Positions 7,718 through 17,853 of a stretch of DNA of 48,247 nt are shown here, piece after piece. Each line of letters starts with the position of its first letter. The stretch's first letter is position 1. This DNA is from Pseudomonas endophytica. GTDB taxonomy: Bacteria > Pseudomonadota > Gammaproteobacteria > Pseudomonadales > Pseudomonadaceae. Location: assembly GCF_001411475.1 (NCBI RefSeq), contig NZ_LLWH01000113.1:1-48247 (forward strand). The letters are read 5' to 3'. Made by a program: the position numbers and the translations under genes. Below the pieces are notes generated by a model that searched no databases, was not told the DNA's origin, and was given only the letters and a program-made list of their open reading frames with translations.

Positions 7718-9892
7718 ATGTCATCGACCTCTTTGCGTCAGTCATTGCGCCGCCTGTGGGCGCGGGACAAGTTCAGTTACAGCGTTCGGGTATTCATTGC
7801 CCTCACCGGCAGCATGGCTTTTTGCTGGTATCAGGACGAGATGTCGCTGCTAATTCCTTTGTTCTTGGGGATTATTGCCAGCGCCTTGTCAGAGACAGAT
7901 GACAGCTGGCAAGGCCGCTTGAACGCGTTGCTGGTGACGCTGGTGTGTTTCAGCGCATCGGCATTGAGCGTCGAATTACTCTTTCCCTACCCCTGGCTAT
8001 TGGTCTGTGCATTAGCCTTGGCCAGTTTTGGCCTGACCATGCTCGGTGCGCTGGGCGAGCGCTACGGCGCCATTGCCTCGGCCACGCTGATTTTGGCCGT
8101 GTACACCATGATTGGCGTTGATCAACGCGGCGGCGAGGTCACCGATTTCTGGCACGAACCCATGTTGCTGGTGGCGGGCGCCGCTTGGTACGGCCTGCTG
8201 TCAGTGCTGTGGCAGGCGATGTTTTCCCACCAGCCGGTGCAGCAAAGTTTGGCGCGACTGTTCTGGGAACTGGGTCTGTATCTCAAGCTTAAGTCGTCGC
8301 TGTTTGAGCCGGTGCGCAACGTGGATATTGAAGCCGGCCGATTGGAGCTGGCCCGACAGAATGGACGGGTAGTGGCCGCATTGAATGCCGCGAAAGAGAT
8401 CATTTTGCATCGGGTCGGCAGCTCGCGGCCGGGTTCTAAAATCAGCCGCTACCTCAAGATGTACTTCCTCGCCCAAGACATTCACGAGCGCGCCAGCTCA
8501 TCGCACTACCCGTACAACGCGCTGGCCGAGGCCTTTTTCCACAGTGACGTGATGTTCCGCTGCCAACGCCTGTTGCGCCAACAGGGTGTGGCCTGCCAGC
8601 GCCTCTCAGAGTCCATCAAGCTGCGCCAGCCGTTTGTCTATGACGACAGTTTTGCCGAAGCGCTGGCCGACTTGCACGCCTCGCTCGAACACTTGCGCAT
8701 CCAAAGCAATCCGGCCTGGCGCGGGCTACTGCGTTCATTACGCGCATTGGCAGCTAACCTAGGTACGCTCGATCGCCTGCTCAGTGATGCGAGCAACCCC
8801 GATACCCTAGCCGATGCGACGGACAGCAGCCTGCTGGACCGCTCGCCTCGCAACCTCAAGGATGTAGGGGCGCGCTTGCGTCAGCACCTTACGCCCACCT
8901 CGCTGATCTTTCGCCACGCCTTGCGCCTGCCATTGGCCCTGAGCATCGGTTTTGCGATGGTGCACTGGATTCACCCAAGCCAAGGTTACTGGATCATCCT
9001 CACTACGCTGTTCGTCTGCCAACCGAGCTACGGCGCCACACGGCGCAAGTTCAGCCAGCGGATCATCGGTACGTCCATCGGCCTAGCCGTGGGTTGGGCG
9101 CTATTCGACTTGTTCCCAAACCCGCTGGTGCAATCTATGTTTGCGGTGGTGGCCGGGGTGGTGTTCTTTATCAACCGCACCACGCGTTACACCCTGAGCA
9201 CAGCCGCCATCACCTTGATGATTCTGTTTTGCTTCAATCAGGTGGGCGACAGTTACGGGCTGTTCTTGCCTCGGCTGTTCGACACGTTGGTGGGCAGCGT
9301 GATTGCCGCTGCGGCAGTTTTCCTGTTCCTGCCTGACTGGCAGGGCCGTCGGCTCAATCAGGCGCTGGCTAATACGTTGAGCTGCAACAGCCAGTACCTA
9401 CGCCAGATTTTGCAGCAATATGCGCAGGGCAAACGAGATGACCTGGCTTATCGCTTGGCAAGGCGTAACGCCCACAACGCTGACGCGGCACTCTCGACCA
9501 CACTGGCTAACATGCTGATGGAACCTGGGCACTTTCGTAAAGACGCTGACATGGGCTTCCGCTTTTTGGTGATGTCGCACACCTTGCTCAGCTATTTGTC
9601 GGGCTTGGGCGCGCACCGCGGTACTGAGTTGCCGGTGGAGTTACGCGAGCAATTGATCGAGGGCGCAGGGCGACGTATTGCAGACAGTATTGACCTGATA
9701 GCCAAAGGTCTGAGCGCTAAACTCCCGGTGGCGGTGCAGAGCGACGAGGAAGAGGCAATGGCCAACGAACTGGAGCAGATGCCAGACGATAGCGATGAAG
9801 ACCAGCGATTAGTGCAAACCCAATTGGCCCTTATTTGCCGTCAACTGGGCCCCTTACGCACCTTGGCCGCGCATTTGGTCAAAGCTCCGTAG
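7718..9892 (+). CDS. yccS: YccS-like inner membrane protein (FUSC family)
   Basis: 724 residues from ATG 7718 (MSSTSLRQSLRRLW, as in Pseudomonas homologues); an upstream in-frame GTG at 7646 is less likely. Two sets of about five to six hydrophobic segments (residues ~22-150 and ~405-530) flank two soluble domains, the arrangement of the YccS/FUSC family (fusaric-acid-resistance-like, related to AaeB). 'LGALGERYGAIASATLILAVYTMIGVDQRGG' and 'HPSQGYWIILTTLFVCQPSYGATRRK' (broken here by family-specific loops) are typical. The likely role is small-molecule export or envelope stress tolerance; the substrate is unknown. No good ribosome binding site is seen. Confidence 0.87.
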   Translation: MSSTSLRQSLRRLWARDKFSYSVRVFIALTGSMAFCWYQDEMSLLIPLFLGIIASALSETDDSWQGRLNALLVTLVCFSASALSVELLFPYPWLLVCALALASFGLTMLGALGERYGAIASATLILAVYTMIGVDQRGGEVTDFWHEPMLLVAGAAWYGLLSVLWQAMFSHQPVQQSLARLFWELGLYLKLKSSLFEPVRNVDIEAGRLELARQNGRVVAALNAAKEIILHRVGSSRPGSKISRYLKMYFLAQDIHERASSSHYPYNALAEAFFHSDVMFRCQRLLRQQGVACQRLSESIKLRQPFVYDDSFAEALADLHASLEHLRIQSNPAWRGLLRSLRALAANLGTLDRLLSDASNPDTLADATDSSLLDRSPRNLKDVGARLRQHLTPTSLIFRHALRLPLALSIGFAMVHWIHPSQGYWIILTTLFVCQPSYGATRRKFSQRIIGTSIGLAVGWALFDLFPNPLVQSMFAVVAGVVFFINRTTRYTLSTAAITLMILFCFNQVGDSYGLFLPRLFDTLVGSVIAAAAVFLFLPDWQGRRLNQALANTLSCNSQYLRQILQQYAQGKRDDLAYRLARRNAHNADAALSTTLANMLMEPGHFRKDADMGFRFLVMSHTLLSYLSGLGAHRGTELPVELREQLIEGAGRRIADSIDLIAKGLSAKLPVAVQSDEEEAMANELEQMPDDSDEDQRLVQTQLALICRQLGPLRTLAAHLVKAP

Positions 9893-9966
9893 GATTTATC
9901 GCAGCTTGGCGGCCGTCAGCATCACGCCTACTATCGACTCATCGTTTCGATCTCAAGGACAACACC

Positions 9967-10419
9967 GTGACCATTGACTGGATCTGCAAGCACCACAACG
10001 ACTTAGGTAAACAACAGCTCTACGCCATTCTGGAATTGCGCTCAAAGGTGTTCGTCGCCGAACAGGAATGCGCCTATCAAGACGTCGATGGGCAAGATCT
10101 TTGCGGCGATACGCTGCATGTGATGGGTTGGCAGGACGACCAACTGGTGGCCTACGCACGCTTGCTTGACCCCGAGTCTCAGGGCGGTGACGTGGTGATA
10201 GGCCGGGTGATCATTGCACCTGATGGCCGCGGGCAAAAACTTGGGCACACCCTGATCAAAGTGGCGCTGCGCAACATCGAAGAGTACTGGTCGGGGCAAC
10301 CGATTTTCATGTCTGCACAGGCGCATTTACAGCCGTTTTATGAGCAACACGGTTTCCATGCTGAGGGCGAGCAGTACCTTGAAGATGACATCCCGCACAT
10401 CGCCATGCGCCGCGATTAA
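9967..10419 (+). CDS. elaA: GNAT N-acetyltransferase, ElaA-like
   Basis: 150 residues, the size of E. coli ElaA. GTG 9967 is preceded by AAGGA at the right distance; the longer frame from 9835 lies inside yccS. 'LYAILELRSKVFVAEQECAYQDVDGQD' and 'GRVIIAPDGRGQKLGHTLI' are the ElaA signatures, the latter being the acetyl-CoA pyrophosphate loop (R/Q-x-x-G-x-G/A form). 'QAHLQPFYEQHGF' is the C-terminal GNAT motif. Acceptor substrate unknown. The gene ends against the convergent 10416-10712 gene, overlapping it by four bases. Confidence 0.85.
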   Translation: MTIDWICKHHNDLGKQQLYAILELRSKVFVAEQECAYQDVDGQDLCGDTLHVMGWQDDQLVAYARLLDPESQGGDVVIGRVIIAPDGRGQKLGHTLIKVALRNIEEYWSGQPIFMSAQAHLQPFYEQHGFHAEGEQYLEDDIPHIAMRRD

Positions 10420-10712
10420 GGGTAACCAAGCACCTGTTTAATCTGTTCCAGATGCTGCCCCACCCAGGCTTTGTCGACGGGGCCCCAACTGCGAATCTGA
10501 TAGCGCCCGGCATGGTTTCGGGCGCCGTCCTGCTGCTCAAACTCACACACAATGTCTAGATCAGCCAAGGCCGCGATCGTGTCCTGAGCGGTACGCCGCG
10601 GCATGCCGGTGACCTCGGTCAGCGCTGGCACATTACTGGCGATGTGGCTGTCGATTAACCAAGCCACATACAAACGCCGATAAAAACTGCTTTTGGTTTT
10701 ACTGACTTCCAT
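10416..10712 (-). CDS. Small winged-helix DNA-binding protein
   Basis: 98 residues. The region 'IASNVPALTEVTGMPRRTAQDTIAALADLDIVCEFE' (about 23-58) reads as a helix-turn-helix recognition segment followed by a wing; the rest, 'GRYQIRSWGPVDKAWVGQHLEQIKQVLGYP', is conserved among pseudomonad homologues. ATG 10712 abuts the stop of the upstream metalloprotease gene (TGA then ATG) and has AAGGAG seven bases before it, so the two genes form a translationally coupled pair. It probably regulates transcription, perhaps of its own operon; its target is unknown. Confidence 0.75.
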   Translation of the reverse strand: MEVSKTKSSFYRRLYVAWLIDSHIASNVPALTEVTGMPRRTAQDTIAALADLDIVCEFEQQDGARNHAGRYQIRSWGPVDKAWVGQHLEQIKQVLGYP

Positions 10713-11249
10713 TCAGAACTCCTTATTGGTCTTTGTGGGCAACAATACCTGCGGGCCTGGGTTGAGATCTCGCCATGTGAGGTACACCCGCAGGTCAAAC
10801 TCCAGTTGGTGATAACCGGGCAACATGTGCTCGCATAATTTGTAGAACGCTTTGTTGTGGTCGGACTCTTTCAGATGCGCCAACTCATGAACCACGATCA
10901 TTTTTAAAAACTCAGGCGCCGTCTCTTTGAACAATGAGGCTACGCGCAGCTCTTTCTTGGCTTTAAGTTTGCCACCCTGAACCCGCGAGATGGTGGTGTG
11001 CAGCCCCAACGCACGGTGAGTCAAGTCCAGTCGGTTATCAAACAACACCTTGTCAAAGGACGGCGCGTTGCGCAGGTATTCCTGTTTGAGTTCTTGGGCG
11101 TAGGCATACAAGGCTTTATCGCTTTGCACCGCGTGGCGCTGTGGATAACGCTCGCTTAGGTAGCTGCCCAACTGGTCGCGCTCAATCAGTTGACGCACCT
11201 GATCCTGCAACGTCTGAGGATAAGCCTGGAGGTATTTGAGAACAGTCAT
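10713..11249 (-). CDS. YgjP-like zinc metallopeptidase (DUF45/M48-type)
   Basis: 178 residues from ATG 11249 (MTVLKYLQAYP); an alternative GTG lies five codons upstream (11264). The zinc site HELAHLKESDH is at about residues 121-131 (H121, E122, H125), and 'H-N-K-A-F-Y' follows, as in YgjP/SprT-like gluzincins of the DUF45 family. 'RVQGGKLKAKKELRVASLFKE' precedes it. The protein is cytoplasmic (no signal peptide). The family is thought to be a soluble protease but its substrates are unknown. It is the first gene of a two-gene operon with the winged-helix protein. Confidence 0.82.
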   Translation of the reverse strand: MTVLKYLQAYPQTLQDQVRQLIERDQLGSYLSERYPQRHAVQSDKALYAYAQELKQEYLRNAPSFDKVLFDNRLDLTHRALGLHTTISRVQGGKLKAKKELRVASLFKETAPEFLKMIVVHELAHLKESDHNKAFYKLCEHMLPGYHQLEFDLRVYLTWRDLNPGPQVLLPTKTNKEF

Positions 11250-11437
11250 GAGGTGCCAACGCACAGCGTAAAGTTCGCCAGTGTAGCGAATTCAGCTTTT
11301 ATGGCTACTTTGTCGGACTTTTACGCTGCTAAGAGACAGACGTTTCCGAGAAAACTGAGTGCCTGCAAGCGCTGCTTGCGACTTGGAAAGAGTCGGGGCT
11401 ATCTTCACCCGTCGCTGACGAGCCCCGTGGATGAGAC

Positions 11438-11830
11438 ATGAAAAATCCGACACCCGCCGGTCCCAAGCCAAAGCGCACCCAGCGCGATGATCACCAGCAC
11501 GATGACGCCACCCGGCAGATTCTCAAACGCCTGCAACAAAACCCGCGTGCCAATGTGGACACACTAAAACCCACTCAAGCGCACGAAATCAGCCCACAGT
11601 CACCGTTTACGGTACAGGCCGATGTGCGTGCCCTGGAGGCGTTGCAGCATGTCTCGATCATGCTCAAAAGCGCAGAAGAGGTGTCAGATGAAATCACCGA
11701 GTTGGCCAGCGGCGTAGAACGCGGCTTGGTGTGGTCGCTGGTGCATTCTGTCGAAATGGCTCGCTCGCTGGTGGATGCGCTGCTCAAGGGTAATGGCATA
11801 GATCCCGAAAAAACACACCCTACCTTGTAG
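11438..11830 (+). CDS. DUF6124-like hypothetical protein
   Basis: 130 residues. The N-terminal third is hydrophilic, Pro/Lys/Asp/His-rich and probably disordered; residues ~62-120 ('FTVQADVRALEALQHVSIMLKSAEEVSDEITELASGVERGLVWSLVHSVEMARSLVDALL') form a helical, amphipathic domain. The pattern, with a 'F.V..D...LEAL' opening and a final long helix, resembles the DUF6124 proteins that are numerous in pseudomonads and of unknown function. ATG 11438 has only a weak GGATGAG upstream. The 170-base gap before it shows no other feature. A REP palindrome begins four bases before the stop. Confidence 0.6.
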   Translation: MKNPTPAGPKPKRTQRDDHQHDDATRQILKRLQQNPRANVDTLKPTQAHEISPQSPFTVQADVRALEALQHVSIMLKSAEEVSDEITELASGVERGLVWSLVHSVEMARSLVDALLKGNGIDPEKTHPTL

Positions 11831-11891
11831 GAGCTGCCGCTGGCTGCGAGCTTTTAACAATCTAAAGATCGCAGCCTGCGGCAGCTCCTAC
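11827..11891. repeat. REPIN palindrome
   Basis: GTAGGAGCTGCCGCTGGCTG ... GATCGCAGCCTGCGGCAGCT and CCTAC. Overlaps the last codon and stop (TTG TAG) of the DUF6124-like gene. Confidence 0.82.
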
Positions 11892-11908
11892 GAGGTCCCA
11901 AGAAGCAC

Positions 11909-11936
11909 AAAAAAGCCCGCATCGCTGCAGGCTTTT
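11909..11936 (-). terminator. Intrinsic terminator of fba
   Basis: On the minus strand AAAAGCCTGC, a short loop and GCGGGCTTTTTTGTG form a GC stem followed by a T-run, about 15 bases beyond the fba stop. It ends the tktA-epd-pgk-fba block. Confidence 0.8.
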
Positions 11937-11950
11937 CATAACGCTAAGGC

Positions 11951-13015
11951 TTAATTGACCTTGGCGTTCAGCTCACCTTTAAGGTAACGCTGGTACATGG
12001 CTTCCAGAGAGATCGGCTTGATCTTCGAGGCATTGCCCGCAGTACCGAACGCTTCGTAACGAGCGATACACACGTCACGCATGGCCGTTACAGTGGCGCC
12101 GAAGAATTTACGCGGGTCGAACTCGCTTGGGTTGGTGGCCATCAGGCGACGCATTGCACCGGTAGATGCCAGACGCAGGTCAGTGTCGATATTGACCTTA
12201 CGCACGCCGTATTTGATACCTTCAACGATTTCTTCAACCGGCACACCGTAGGTCTCTTTGATGTCGCCGCCGTACTGGTTGATGATCGCCAGCCACTCTT
12301 GTGGCACAGAAGACGAACCGTGCATCACCAAGTGAGTGTTCGGGATGCGTTTGTGGATTTCTTTGATTCGGTCAATCGCCAATACGTCGCCGGTAGGCGG
12401 CTTGGTGAACTTGTAAGCACCGTGGGACGTACCAATGGCAATGGCCAAAGCATCCACTTGAGTACGTTTTACGAAGTCAGCCGCTTCTTCCGGGTCGGTC
12501 AGCATTTGGCTGTGGTCCAGAACGCCTTCAGCGCCAATACCGTCTTCTTCGCCCGCCATACCGGTTTCCAAGGAACCCAGGCAGCCCAGCTCGCCTTCAA
12601 CCGACACACCACACGCGTGCGCCATGGCAACGGTTTGCTGAGTGACGCGAACGTTGTAGTCGTAGTCGGTTGGGGTTTTGCCGTCTTCGCCTAAAGAACC
12701 GTCCATCATCACCGAGCTGAAGCCCAGTTGGATCGAACGCTGGCAGACGTCAGGGCTGGTGCCGTGGTCTTGGTGCATGCACACCGGGATGTGCGGGAAT
12801 TCTTCGATTGCCGCGAGAATCAGGTGACGCAGGAAAGGAGCACCCGCGTACTTACGCGCACCGGCCGAAGCCTGAACGATCACCGGGGAGTCAGTCTTGT
12901 CAGCGGCTTCCATGATCGCGCGCATCTGCTCAAGGTTGTTGACGTTGAAAGCTGGAACGCCGTAGCCGAATTCGGCGGCGTGGTCCAACATCTGGCGCAT
13001 GCTGATAAGTGCCAT
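11951..13015 (-). CDS. fba: Class II fructose-bisphosphate aldolase
   Basis: 354 residues. Splits fructose-1,6-bisphosphate into dihydroxyacetone phosphate and glyceraldehyde 3-phosphate (and acts in reverse in gluconeogenesis, the main direction in pseudomonads). '[10 protein letters not shown]' holds a metal-ligand His and the catalytic Asp; 'GTSHGAYKF' and '[10 protein letters not shown]' supply the other zinc and phosphate-binding residues; '[13 protein letters not shown]' is the C-terminal phosphate loop of the Calvin-cycle-type class IIA subfamily. The ATG at 13015 follows GGGAGAG. It is the last gene of the tktA-epd-pgk block and has its own terminator. Confidence 0.96.
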   Translation of the reverse strand: MALISMRQMLDHAAEFGYGVPAFNVNNLEQMRAIMEAADKTDSPVIVQASAGARKYAGAPFLRHLILAAIEEFPHIPVCMHQDHGTSPDVCQRSIQLGFSSVMMDGSLGEDGKTPTDYDYNVRVTQQTVAMAHACGVSVEGELGCLGSLETGMAGEEDGIGAEGVLDHSQMLTDPEEAADFVKRTQVDALAIAIGTSHGAYKFTKPPTGDVLAIDRIKEIHKRIPNTHLVMHGSSSVPQEWLAIINQYGGDIKETYGVPVEEIVEGIKYGVRKVNIDTDLRLASTGAMRRLMATNPSEFDPRKFFGATVTAMRDVCIARYEAFGTAGNASKIKPISLEAMYQRYLKGELNAKVN

Positions 13016-13061
13016 TGTGTATGTCTCTCCCGGACAAGGGTCGTTAATCGTGCAAGCCTGC

Positions 13062-13121
13062 CGTAGCGGCGGCTGCGATTCAAGTTATTGCAGATCGGGG
13101 GTTAGCCCAGACTCTACGAAT
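13062..13121. other. fba-lipoprotein intergenic stretch with REP remnants
   Basis: GCCGTAGCGGCGGCTGCGAT and TTGCAGATCGGGGG look like a badly eroded REP palindrome just upstream of the fba start. No gene is seen between 13016 and 13246. Confidence 0.35.
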
Positions 13122-13170
13122 TCGATAGAGCTGAAACGTTACAGCTCTAGCTATAGCTGCACGCCCTTCT

Positions 13171-13235
13171 GTAAGAGCTAGCTTGCTCGCGATCTATTAA
13201 AAGATTAAAAGATCGCAGCCTGCGCCAGCTCCTAC
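13171..13235. repeat. Chimeric REPIN (two REP families)
   Basis: Left arm GTAAGAGCTAGCTTGCTCGC belongs to the 'GAGCGAGCTTGCTCGCGA' REP class, whereas the right arm is the local class, ATCGCAGCCTGCGCCAGCTC and CTAC. The outer GTA(A/G)GAGCT and AGCTCCTAC still pair. Same composition as 22598-22667. Confidence 0.75.
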
Positions 13236-13246
13236 ATCTGTAACCG

Positions 13247-13465
13247 TCAGGGACATCCGTGCTCTTTTGAAGGTTGGGGTCTCTCGTATTTTTCCAGTGC
13301 TTCAGGCCCTGAGCGCTTATTGACCAGCGGCACGCTCTGCGCCTGCCACTCAGCTTGGTAACAACCACTCTCTTCGGGAGTGGCGGGTTCTGCAGATGGC
13401 TCGGCCGAACCCGCACAACCGGCCAAAAAGCCCGCAACAATCAACAGCGGTAACAACTTGACCAT
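13247..13465 (-). CDS. Small lipoprotein between pgk and fba
   Basis: 72 residues from ATG 13465 (MVKLLPLLIVAGFLAGC). AAGGA sits nine bases before this ATG; an ATG two codons earlier (13471) is too close to it. Residues 1-16 are a lipoprotein signal with lipobox LAGC (C17). The mature part is short and polar, 'AGSAEPSAEPATPEES', then 'GCYQAEWQAQSVPLVNKRSGPEALEKYERPQ'. It is probably anchored to the outer membrane. Its position between pgk and fba is shared with other pseudomonads, but no function is recognisable. Confidence 0.72.
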   Translation of the reverse strand: MVKLLPLLIVAGFLAGCAGSAEPSAEPATPEESGCYQAEWQAQSVPLVNKRSGPEALEKYERPQPSKEHGCP

Positions 13466-13497
13466 GTCCATGCTTCCTTTCAGGGCCCGAATCATAT

Positions 13498-14661
13498 TCA
13501 GGCTTTGGCGCGGCTTTCCAAGATTTCGACCGCAGGCAGTACCTTGCCTTCGACGAACTCCAAGAATGCACCGCCGCCGGTGGAGATGTAGGACACTTGA
13601 TCAGCAATGCCGTACTTGTCGATAGCAGCCAAGGTGTCGCCACCGCCCGCAATCGAGAAAGCCGAGCTGTCGGCGATGGCTTGAGCCAGTACTTTGGTGC
13701 CGTTGCCAAACTGATCAAATTCAAACACACCCACCGGGCCGTTCCACAGAATGGTCTTGGACGACTTCAGCAGCTCAGCGAAGTGCGCAGCGGTTTGCGG
13801 ACCAATGTCCAAGATCATGTCGTCAGCCGCCACGTCGCCAATCAGTTTGACAGTGGCCGCAGCAGACTCGGCGAACTCCTTGGCCACTACCACGTCAGTT
13901 GGGAGCGGCACGTTAACCTTGGCGGCGATGGCGCGAGCCGTGTCCAACAGATCGGGTTCGTACAGCGACTTGCCGACCGGGTGGCCGGCAGCGGCCAGGA
14001 AGGTATTGGCAATGCCGCCGCCCACGATCAGCAGATCGCAGATCTGGCTCAGGCTGTTGAGGACTTCGAGTTTAGTCGACACCTTGGAACCGGCAACAAT
14101 GGCAGCCATTGGTTTGGCCGGGGCGCCCAGGGCTTTGCCCAGCGCGTCCAGCTCAGCGGCCAGCAAAGGGCCCGCCGCGGCCACTTCGGCGAACTTGGCG
14201 ACGCCATGGGTAGAGCCTTCAGCGCGGTGGGCGGTGCCGAACGCGTCCATCACAAATACGTCGCACAGGGCGGCGTATTGCTTGGCCAGTTCGTCGGTGT
14301 TTTTCTTTTCGCCTTTGTTGAAGCGCACGTTTTCGAACAACACGATGTCGCCCGCTTTCACGTCAACGCCGTTCAAGTAGTCGCTGACCAGCGGTACGTC
14401 ACGGCCCAAGGCCTTGCTCAAATAGTCAGCAACAGGCTTGAGGCTGTTTTCAGCCGAGAACTCACCTTCAGTCGGGCGCCCCAAGTGCGAGCAGACCATT
14501 AGTGCTGCGCCTTTTTCCAGCGCTAGCTTGATGGTCGGCAGCGAAGCAAGGATACGGGCATCGCTGGCAACAACACCGTCCTTTACTGGGACGTTGAGGT
14601 CTTCGCGGATCAGCACGCGCTTACCTTGCAGATCGAGGTCGGTCATCTTCAACACGGTCAT
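13498..14661 (-). CDS. pgk: Phosphoglycerate kinase
   Basis: 387 residues, the normal bacterial length. Transfers the acyl phosphate of 1,3-bisphosphoglycerate to ADP. '[16 protein letters not shown]' (N-terminal substrate domain), '[13 protein letters not shown]', '[25 protein letters not shown]', '[19 protein letters not shown]' and '[16 protein letters not shown]' (nucleotide domain) are all present and in order. ATG 14661 follows AGGAA at about nine bases. It is 26 bases downstream of epd and shares its transcript, the epd-pgk arrangement known from enterobacteria and pseudomonads. Confidence 0.97.
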   Translation of the reverse strand: MTVLKMTDLDLQGKRVLIREDLNVPVKDGVVASDARILASLPTIKLALEKGAALMVCSHLGRPTEGEFSAENSLKPVADYLSKALGRDVPLVSDYLNGVDVKAGDIVLFENVRFNKGEKKNTDELAKQYAALCDVFVMDAFGTAHRAEGSTHGVAKFAEVAAAGPLLAAELDALGKALGAPAKPMAAIVAGSKVSTKLEVLNSLSQICDLLIVGGGIANTFLAAAGHPVGKSLYEPDLLDTARAIAAKVNVPLPTDVVVAKEFAESAAATVKLIGDVAADDMILDIGPQTAAHFAELLKSSKTILWNGPVGVFEFDQFGNGTKVLAQAIADSSAFSIAGGGDTLAAIDKYGIADQVSYISTGGGAFLEFVEGKVLPAVEILESRAKA

Positions 14662-14687
14662 GGGTCGCAGTTCCTGAGTATCTACTG

Positions 14688-15743
14688 TTAGAGAGCGGGT
14701 TTAGGGTGGGTGGCGTGCAAATAATGCTCTGCCACATCAATCATTCGATTGGCAAAACCCCATTCGTTGTCGAACCACGCCAGCAGGTTCACCAGCCGAG
14801 GGCCGGAAACACGGGTTTGGCTAGCATCGACGATGGCCGAATGCGGGTCATGGTTAAAATCGCAACTGGCGTGTGGCAACTCGGTATAAGCCAATAAGCC
14901 TTTGAGCGGGCCGCTGGTCGCCGCTTCGCGCAGCACGCGGTTAACCTCTACGGCGTCGGTATCGCGCGCGGTGATCAAGGTAATATCCAGACATGACACA
15001 TTCAACGTCGGCACACGTACCGCTTTGGCCTGAATACGGCCTGCCAGCTCTGGCAATAAACGCTCAATGCCTTTGGCAAGGCCGGTAGAAACCGGAATCA
15101 CCGACTGAAACGCCGAGCGGGTTCGACGCAAGTCTTCATGGTGATAGGCATCAATCACCGGCTGATCGTTCATCGCCGAGTGAATGGTGGTGATCGACAC
15201 GTACTCAAGGCCAAACGCTTCATCGAGCAAGCGCAACAGCGGTACGCCGCAGTTGGTGGTACAAGACGCGTTGGACACCAAACGTTCGTCGCCGCTCAGG
15301 GTGTGCTGGTTAACGCCATACACGATGGTCGCGTCGACATCTGCTTCGCTGGCCATCGGGTGCGAAAACAGCACACGCGGGGCTCCGGCATCAAGAAAGC
15401 GCAGGCCATCGGCGCGCGTGTTGTAGACGCCGGAACACTCCAGCACTAAATCTACGCCCAACGCAGCCCAGTCGATGCCTTCGGGGGTGGCACTGCGGAA
15501 TACTTTCACGCAGTCGCCATTAATATGCAGGCAATCGCCTTCGATCCTTATCTCGCCGGGGAACCGGCCATGTGTGGAGTCGAAGCGCGTCAAATATTCG
15601 AGACTGGCCATATCGGCCAAGTCATTCAATGCAACGATTTCGAACCCAGCAGCTGCCCCTCGCTCAAACAACGCACGCAAGACGCAACGACCCACGCGGC
15701 CGTAGCCGTTGAGTGCAACTTTGTAAGGACGCGGTTGAGGCAT
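14688..15743 (-). CDS. epd: D-erythrose-4-phosphate dehydrogenase
   Basis: 351 residues. GAPDH-fold enzyme that oxidises erythrose 4-phosphate to 4-phosphoerythronate with NAD, the first step of the deoxyxylulose-5-phosphate-dependent PLP pathway. The N-terminal '[17 protein letters not shown]' is the NAD-binding motif; '[22 protein letters not shown]' contains the catalytic Cys; '[16 protein letters not shown]' is typical of Epd rather than GapA. Its place between tktA (a source of erythrose 4-phosphate) and pgk supports Epd. A GAPDH role cannot be fully excluded from sequence alone. Confidence 0.92.
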   Translation of the reverse strand: MPQPRPYKVALNGYGRVGRCVLRALFERGAAAGFEIVALNDLADMASLEYLTRFDSTHGRFPGEIRIEGDCLHINGDCVKVFRSATPEGIDWAALGVDLVLECSGVYNTRADGLRFLDAGAPRVLFSHPMASEADVDATIVYGVNQHTLSGDERLVSNASCTTNCGVPLLRLLDEAFGLEYVSITTIHSAMNDQPVIDAYHHEDLRRTRSAFQSVIPVSTGLAKGIERLLPELAGRIQAKAVRVPTLNVSCLDITLITARDTDAVEVNRVLREAATSGPLKGLLAYTELPHASCDFNHDPHSAIVDASQTRVSGPRLVNLLAWFDNEWGFANRMIDVAEHYLHATHPKPAL

Positions 15744-15780
15744 GGGGTTCTCTTATTAAGGGATTAGCAAAACAATCCCC

Positions 15781-15844
15781 GTAAGAGCTGCCGCAGGCTG
15801 CGATCTTTTAAGATCAAAAGATCGCAGCCTGCGGCAGCTCCTAC
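15781..15844. repeat. REPIN palindrome between tktA and epd
   Basis: GTAAGAGCTGCCGCAGGCTG and GATCGCAGCCTGCGGCAGCT plus CCTAC make an almost perfect ~29-bp stem with AGATC/GATCT inner symmetry. One mismatch in the outer arm. It could attenuate read-through from tktA into epd. Confidence 0.85.
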
Positions 15845-15855
15845 GAGGGGCTTGC

Positions 15856-17853
15856 TTAGTCTTCCAGCAGCTCTTCAGCCTGACCCAGAATGTTTTCCAG
15901 GGTGAAGCCGAACTCTTCGAACAAGGCTGGTGCAGGCGCCGACTCACCATAGGTGGTCATGCCAATGACGCGGCCTTCCAAGCCCACGTACTTGTACCAG
16001 TAGTCTGCATGGGAGGCTTCGATGGCAATACGAGCGCTCACTTGCAGCGGCAGAACCGACTGCTTGTAGCCTGCATCTTGGGCTTCGAACACGCTGGTGC
16101 ACGGCATCGAAACAACGCGTACTTTGCGGCCTTGCTCAGTCAGTTTTTCGTACGCCTGCACGGTCAAGCCCACTTCGGAACCGGCCGAGATCAAGATCAG
16201 CTCTGGCTCGCCTTCACAATCTTTGAGCACGTAACCACCACGGTTGATGTCGGCAATTTGACCGGCATCACGGGTTTGGTGGTTGAGGTTCTGACGAGAG
16301 AAGATCAGCGCCGAAGGGCCGTCCTTACGCTCCAGTGCGAACTTCCAAGCCGCTGCGGATTCAACCGCGTCAGCTGGGCGCCAAGTATCGAGGTTTGGCG
16401 TAGTACGCAGGCTGGTCAGTTGCTCAACCGGCTGGTGCGTCGGGCCGTCTTCGCCCAAACCAATGGAGTCGTGGGTGAACACATAGATCACGCGCTGCTT
16501 CATCAGAGCCGACATGCGGATGGCGTTACGAGCGTATTCCATGAACATCAGGAAGGTCGCCCCGTAAGGCACCAAGCCACCGTGCAGGGCAATACCGTTC
16601 ATGATGGCGCTCATGCCGAACTCGCGTACGCCGTAGTACACGTAGTTGCCGCTGGCGTCTTCAGCGCTTACACCTTTGCAACCTTTCCAGAGGGTCAGGT
16701 TAGAACCGGCCAAGTCAGCCGAGCCGCCCAGCAGTTCTGGTAGCAGAGGGCCGTAAGCGTTAAGCGCATTTTGGCTGGCTTTACGGCTGGCAATGGTTTC
16801 GCCTTTAGCAGCGACTTCGGCGATGTACTCGTTAGCCTTACGATCAAAGTCCAGTGGCAGATCACCTTTCATGCGGCTGCCGAACTCGTTGGCCAACTGC
16901 GGAAACTCGGCAGCGTAGGCTTCAAAGCGCTGGTTCCACTCGGACTCAGCGGCGGCACCGGCTTGCTTGGCATCCCATTCGGCATAGATATCGGCCGGGA
17001 TTTCAAACGGGCCGTGGTCCCAGTTCAGCGCTTTGCGGGTCAGGGCGATTTCATCGTTGCCTAGCGGAGCGCCGTGGCAATCTTCTTTGCCTTGCTTGTT
17101 CGGCGAGCCAAAACCAATGGTGGTTTTGCAGCAGATCAGCGTTGGCTTATCGCTTTTACGGGCCGTTTCGATCGCGGTTTTGATTTCTTCCGGGTCGTGA
17201 CCGTCAACGTTGCGGATCACTTGCCAGTTGTAGGCTTCGAAACGCTTTGGCGTGTCGTCGGTGAACCAGCCTTCAACTTCACCATCAATCGAGATGCCGT
17301 TGTCGTCATAGAACGCGATGAGTTTGCTCAGGCCCAACGTACCGGCTAGCGAACTCACTTCGTGGGAAATGCCTTCCATCATGCAGCCATCACCCAGAAA
17401 CACGTAGGTGTGGTGATCGACAATGTTATGACCTGGGCGGTTGAACTGCGCGCCCATGACTTTTTCAGCCAGGGCAAAGCCCACAGCGTTGGCCAAGCCC
17501 TGACCCAGTGGGCCAGTGGTGGTTTCAACGCCCGGCGTGTAACCGAACTCTGGGTGGCCCGGCGTACGGCTGTGCAGTTGGCGGAAGTTTTTCAGGTCGT
17601 CGATCGACAGGTCATAGCCGGTCAGGTGCAACAACGAGTAGATCAGCATCGAGCCGTGGCCGTTGGACAGCACGAAGCGGTCACGGTCAGCGAACGATGG
17701 ATTGCTCGGGTTGTGCTTCAGATAATCGCGCCACAGTACTTCGGCGATATCCGCCATACCCATAGGGGCACCTGGATGGCCGCTGTTGGCTTTTTGCACG
17801 GCATCCATGCTGAGTGCACGAATGGCGTTGGCACGCTCACGACGGCTGGGCAT
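15856..17853 (-). CDS. tktA: Transketolase
   Basis: 665 residues. Moves two-carbon ketol units between pentose-phosphate-pathway sugars. Thiamine-diphosphate binding is shown by '[22 protein letters not shown]' (GDG...N-type motif); '[21 protein letters not shown]' near the N-terminus holds the substrate His; '[19 protein letters not shown]' in the middle domain contains the conserved catalytic Glu/His region. ATG 17853 follows AGGAGAA. Transcribed divergently from sahR-metK, across a 261-base gap that holds the sahR operator. First gene of the tktA-epd-pgk-fba block. Confidence 0.96.
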   Translation of the reverse strand: MPSRRERANAIRALSMDAVQKANSGHPGAPMGMADIAEVLWRDYLKHNPSNPSFADRDRFVLSNGHGSMLIYSLLHLTGYDLSIDDLKNFRQLHSRTPGHPEFGYTPGVETTTGPLGQGLANAVGFALAEKVMGAQFNRPGHNIVDHHTYVFLGDGCMMEGISHEVSSLAGTLGLSKLIAFYDDNGISIDGEVEGWFTDDTPKRFEAYNWQVIRNVDGHDPEEIKTAIETARKSDKPTLICCKTTIGFGSPNKQGKEDCHGAPLGNDEIALTRKALNWDHGPFEIPADIYAEWDAKQAGAAAESEWNQRFEAYAAEFPQLANEFGSRMKGDLPLDFDRKANEYIAEVAAKGETIASRKASQNALNAYGPLLPELLGGSADLAGSNLTLWKGCKGVSAEDASGNYVYYGVREFGMSAIMNGIALHGGLVPYGATFLMFMEYARNAIRMSALMKQRVIYVFTHDSIGLGEDGPTHQPVEQLTSLRTTPNLDTWRPADAVESAAAWKFALERKDGPSALIFSRQNLNHQTRDAGQIADINRGGYVLKDCEGEPELILISAGSEVGLTVQAYEKLTEQGRKVRVVSMPCTSVFEAQDAGYKQSVLPLQVSARIAIEASHADYWYKYVGLEGRVIGMTTYGESAPAPALFEEFGFTLENILGQAEELLED

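Noticed and set aside
13597..14502. A 301-residue plus-strand frame opposite pgk
   Set aside because: Antisense shadow of pgk with no ribosome binding site or family likeness.
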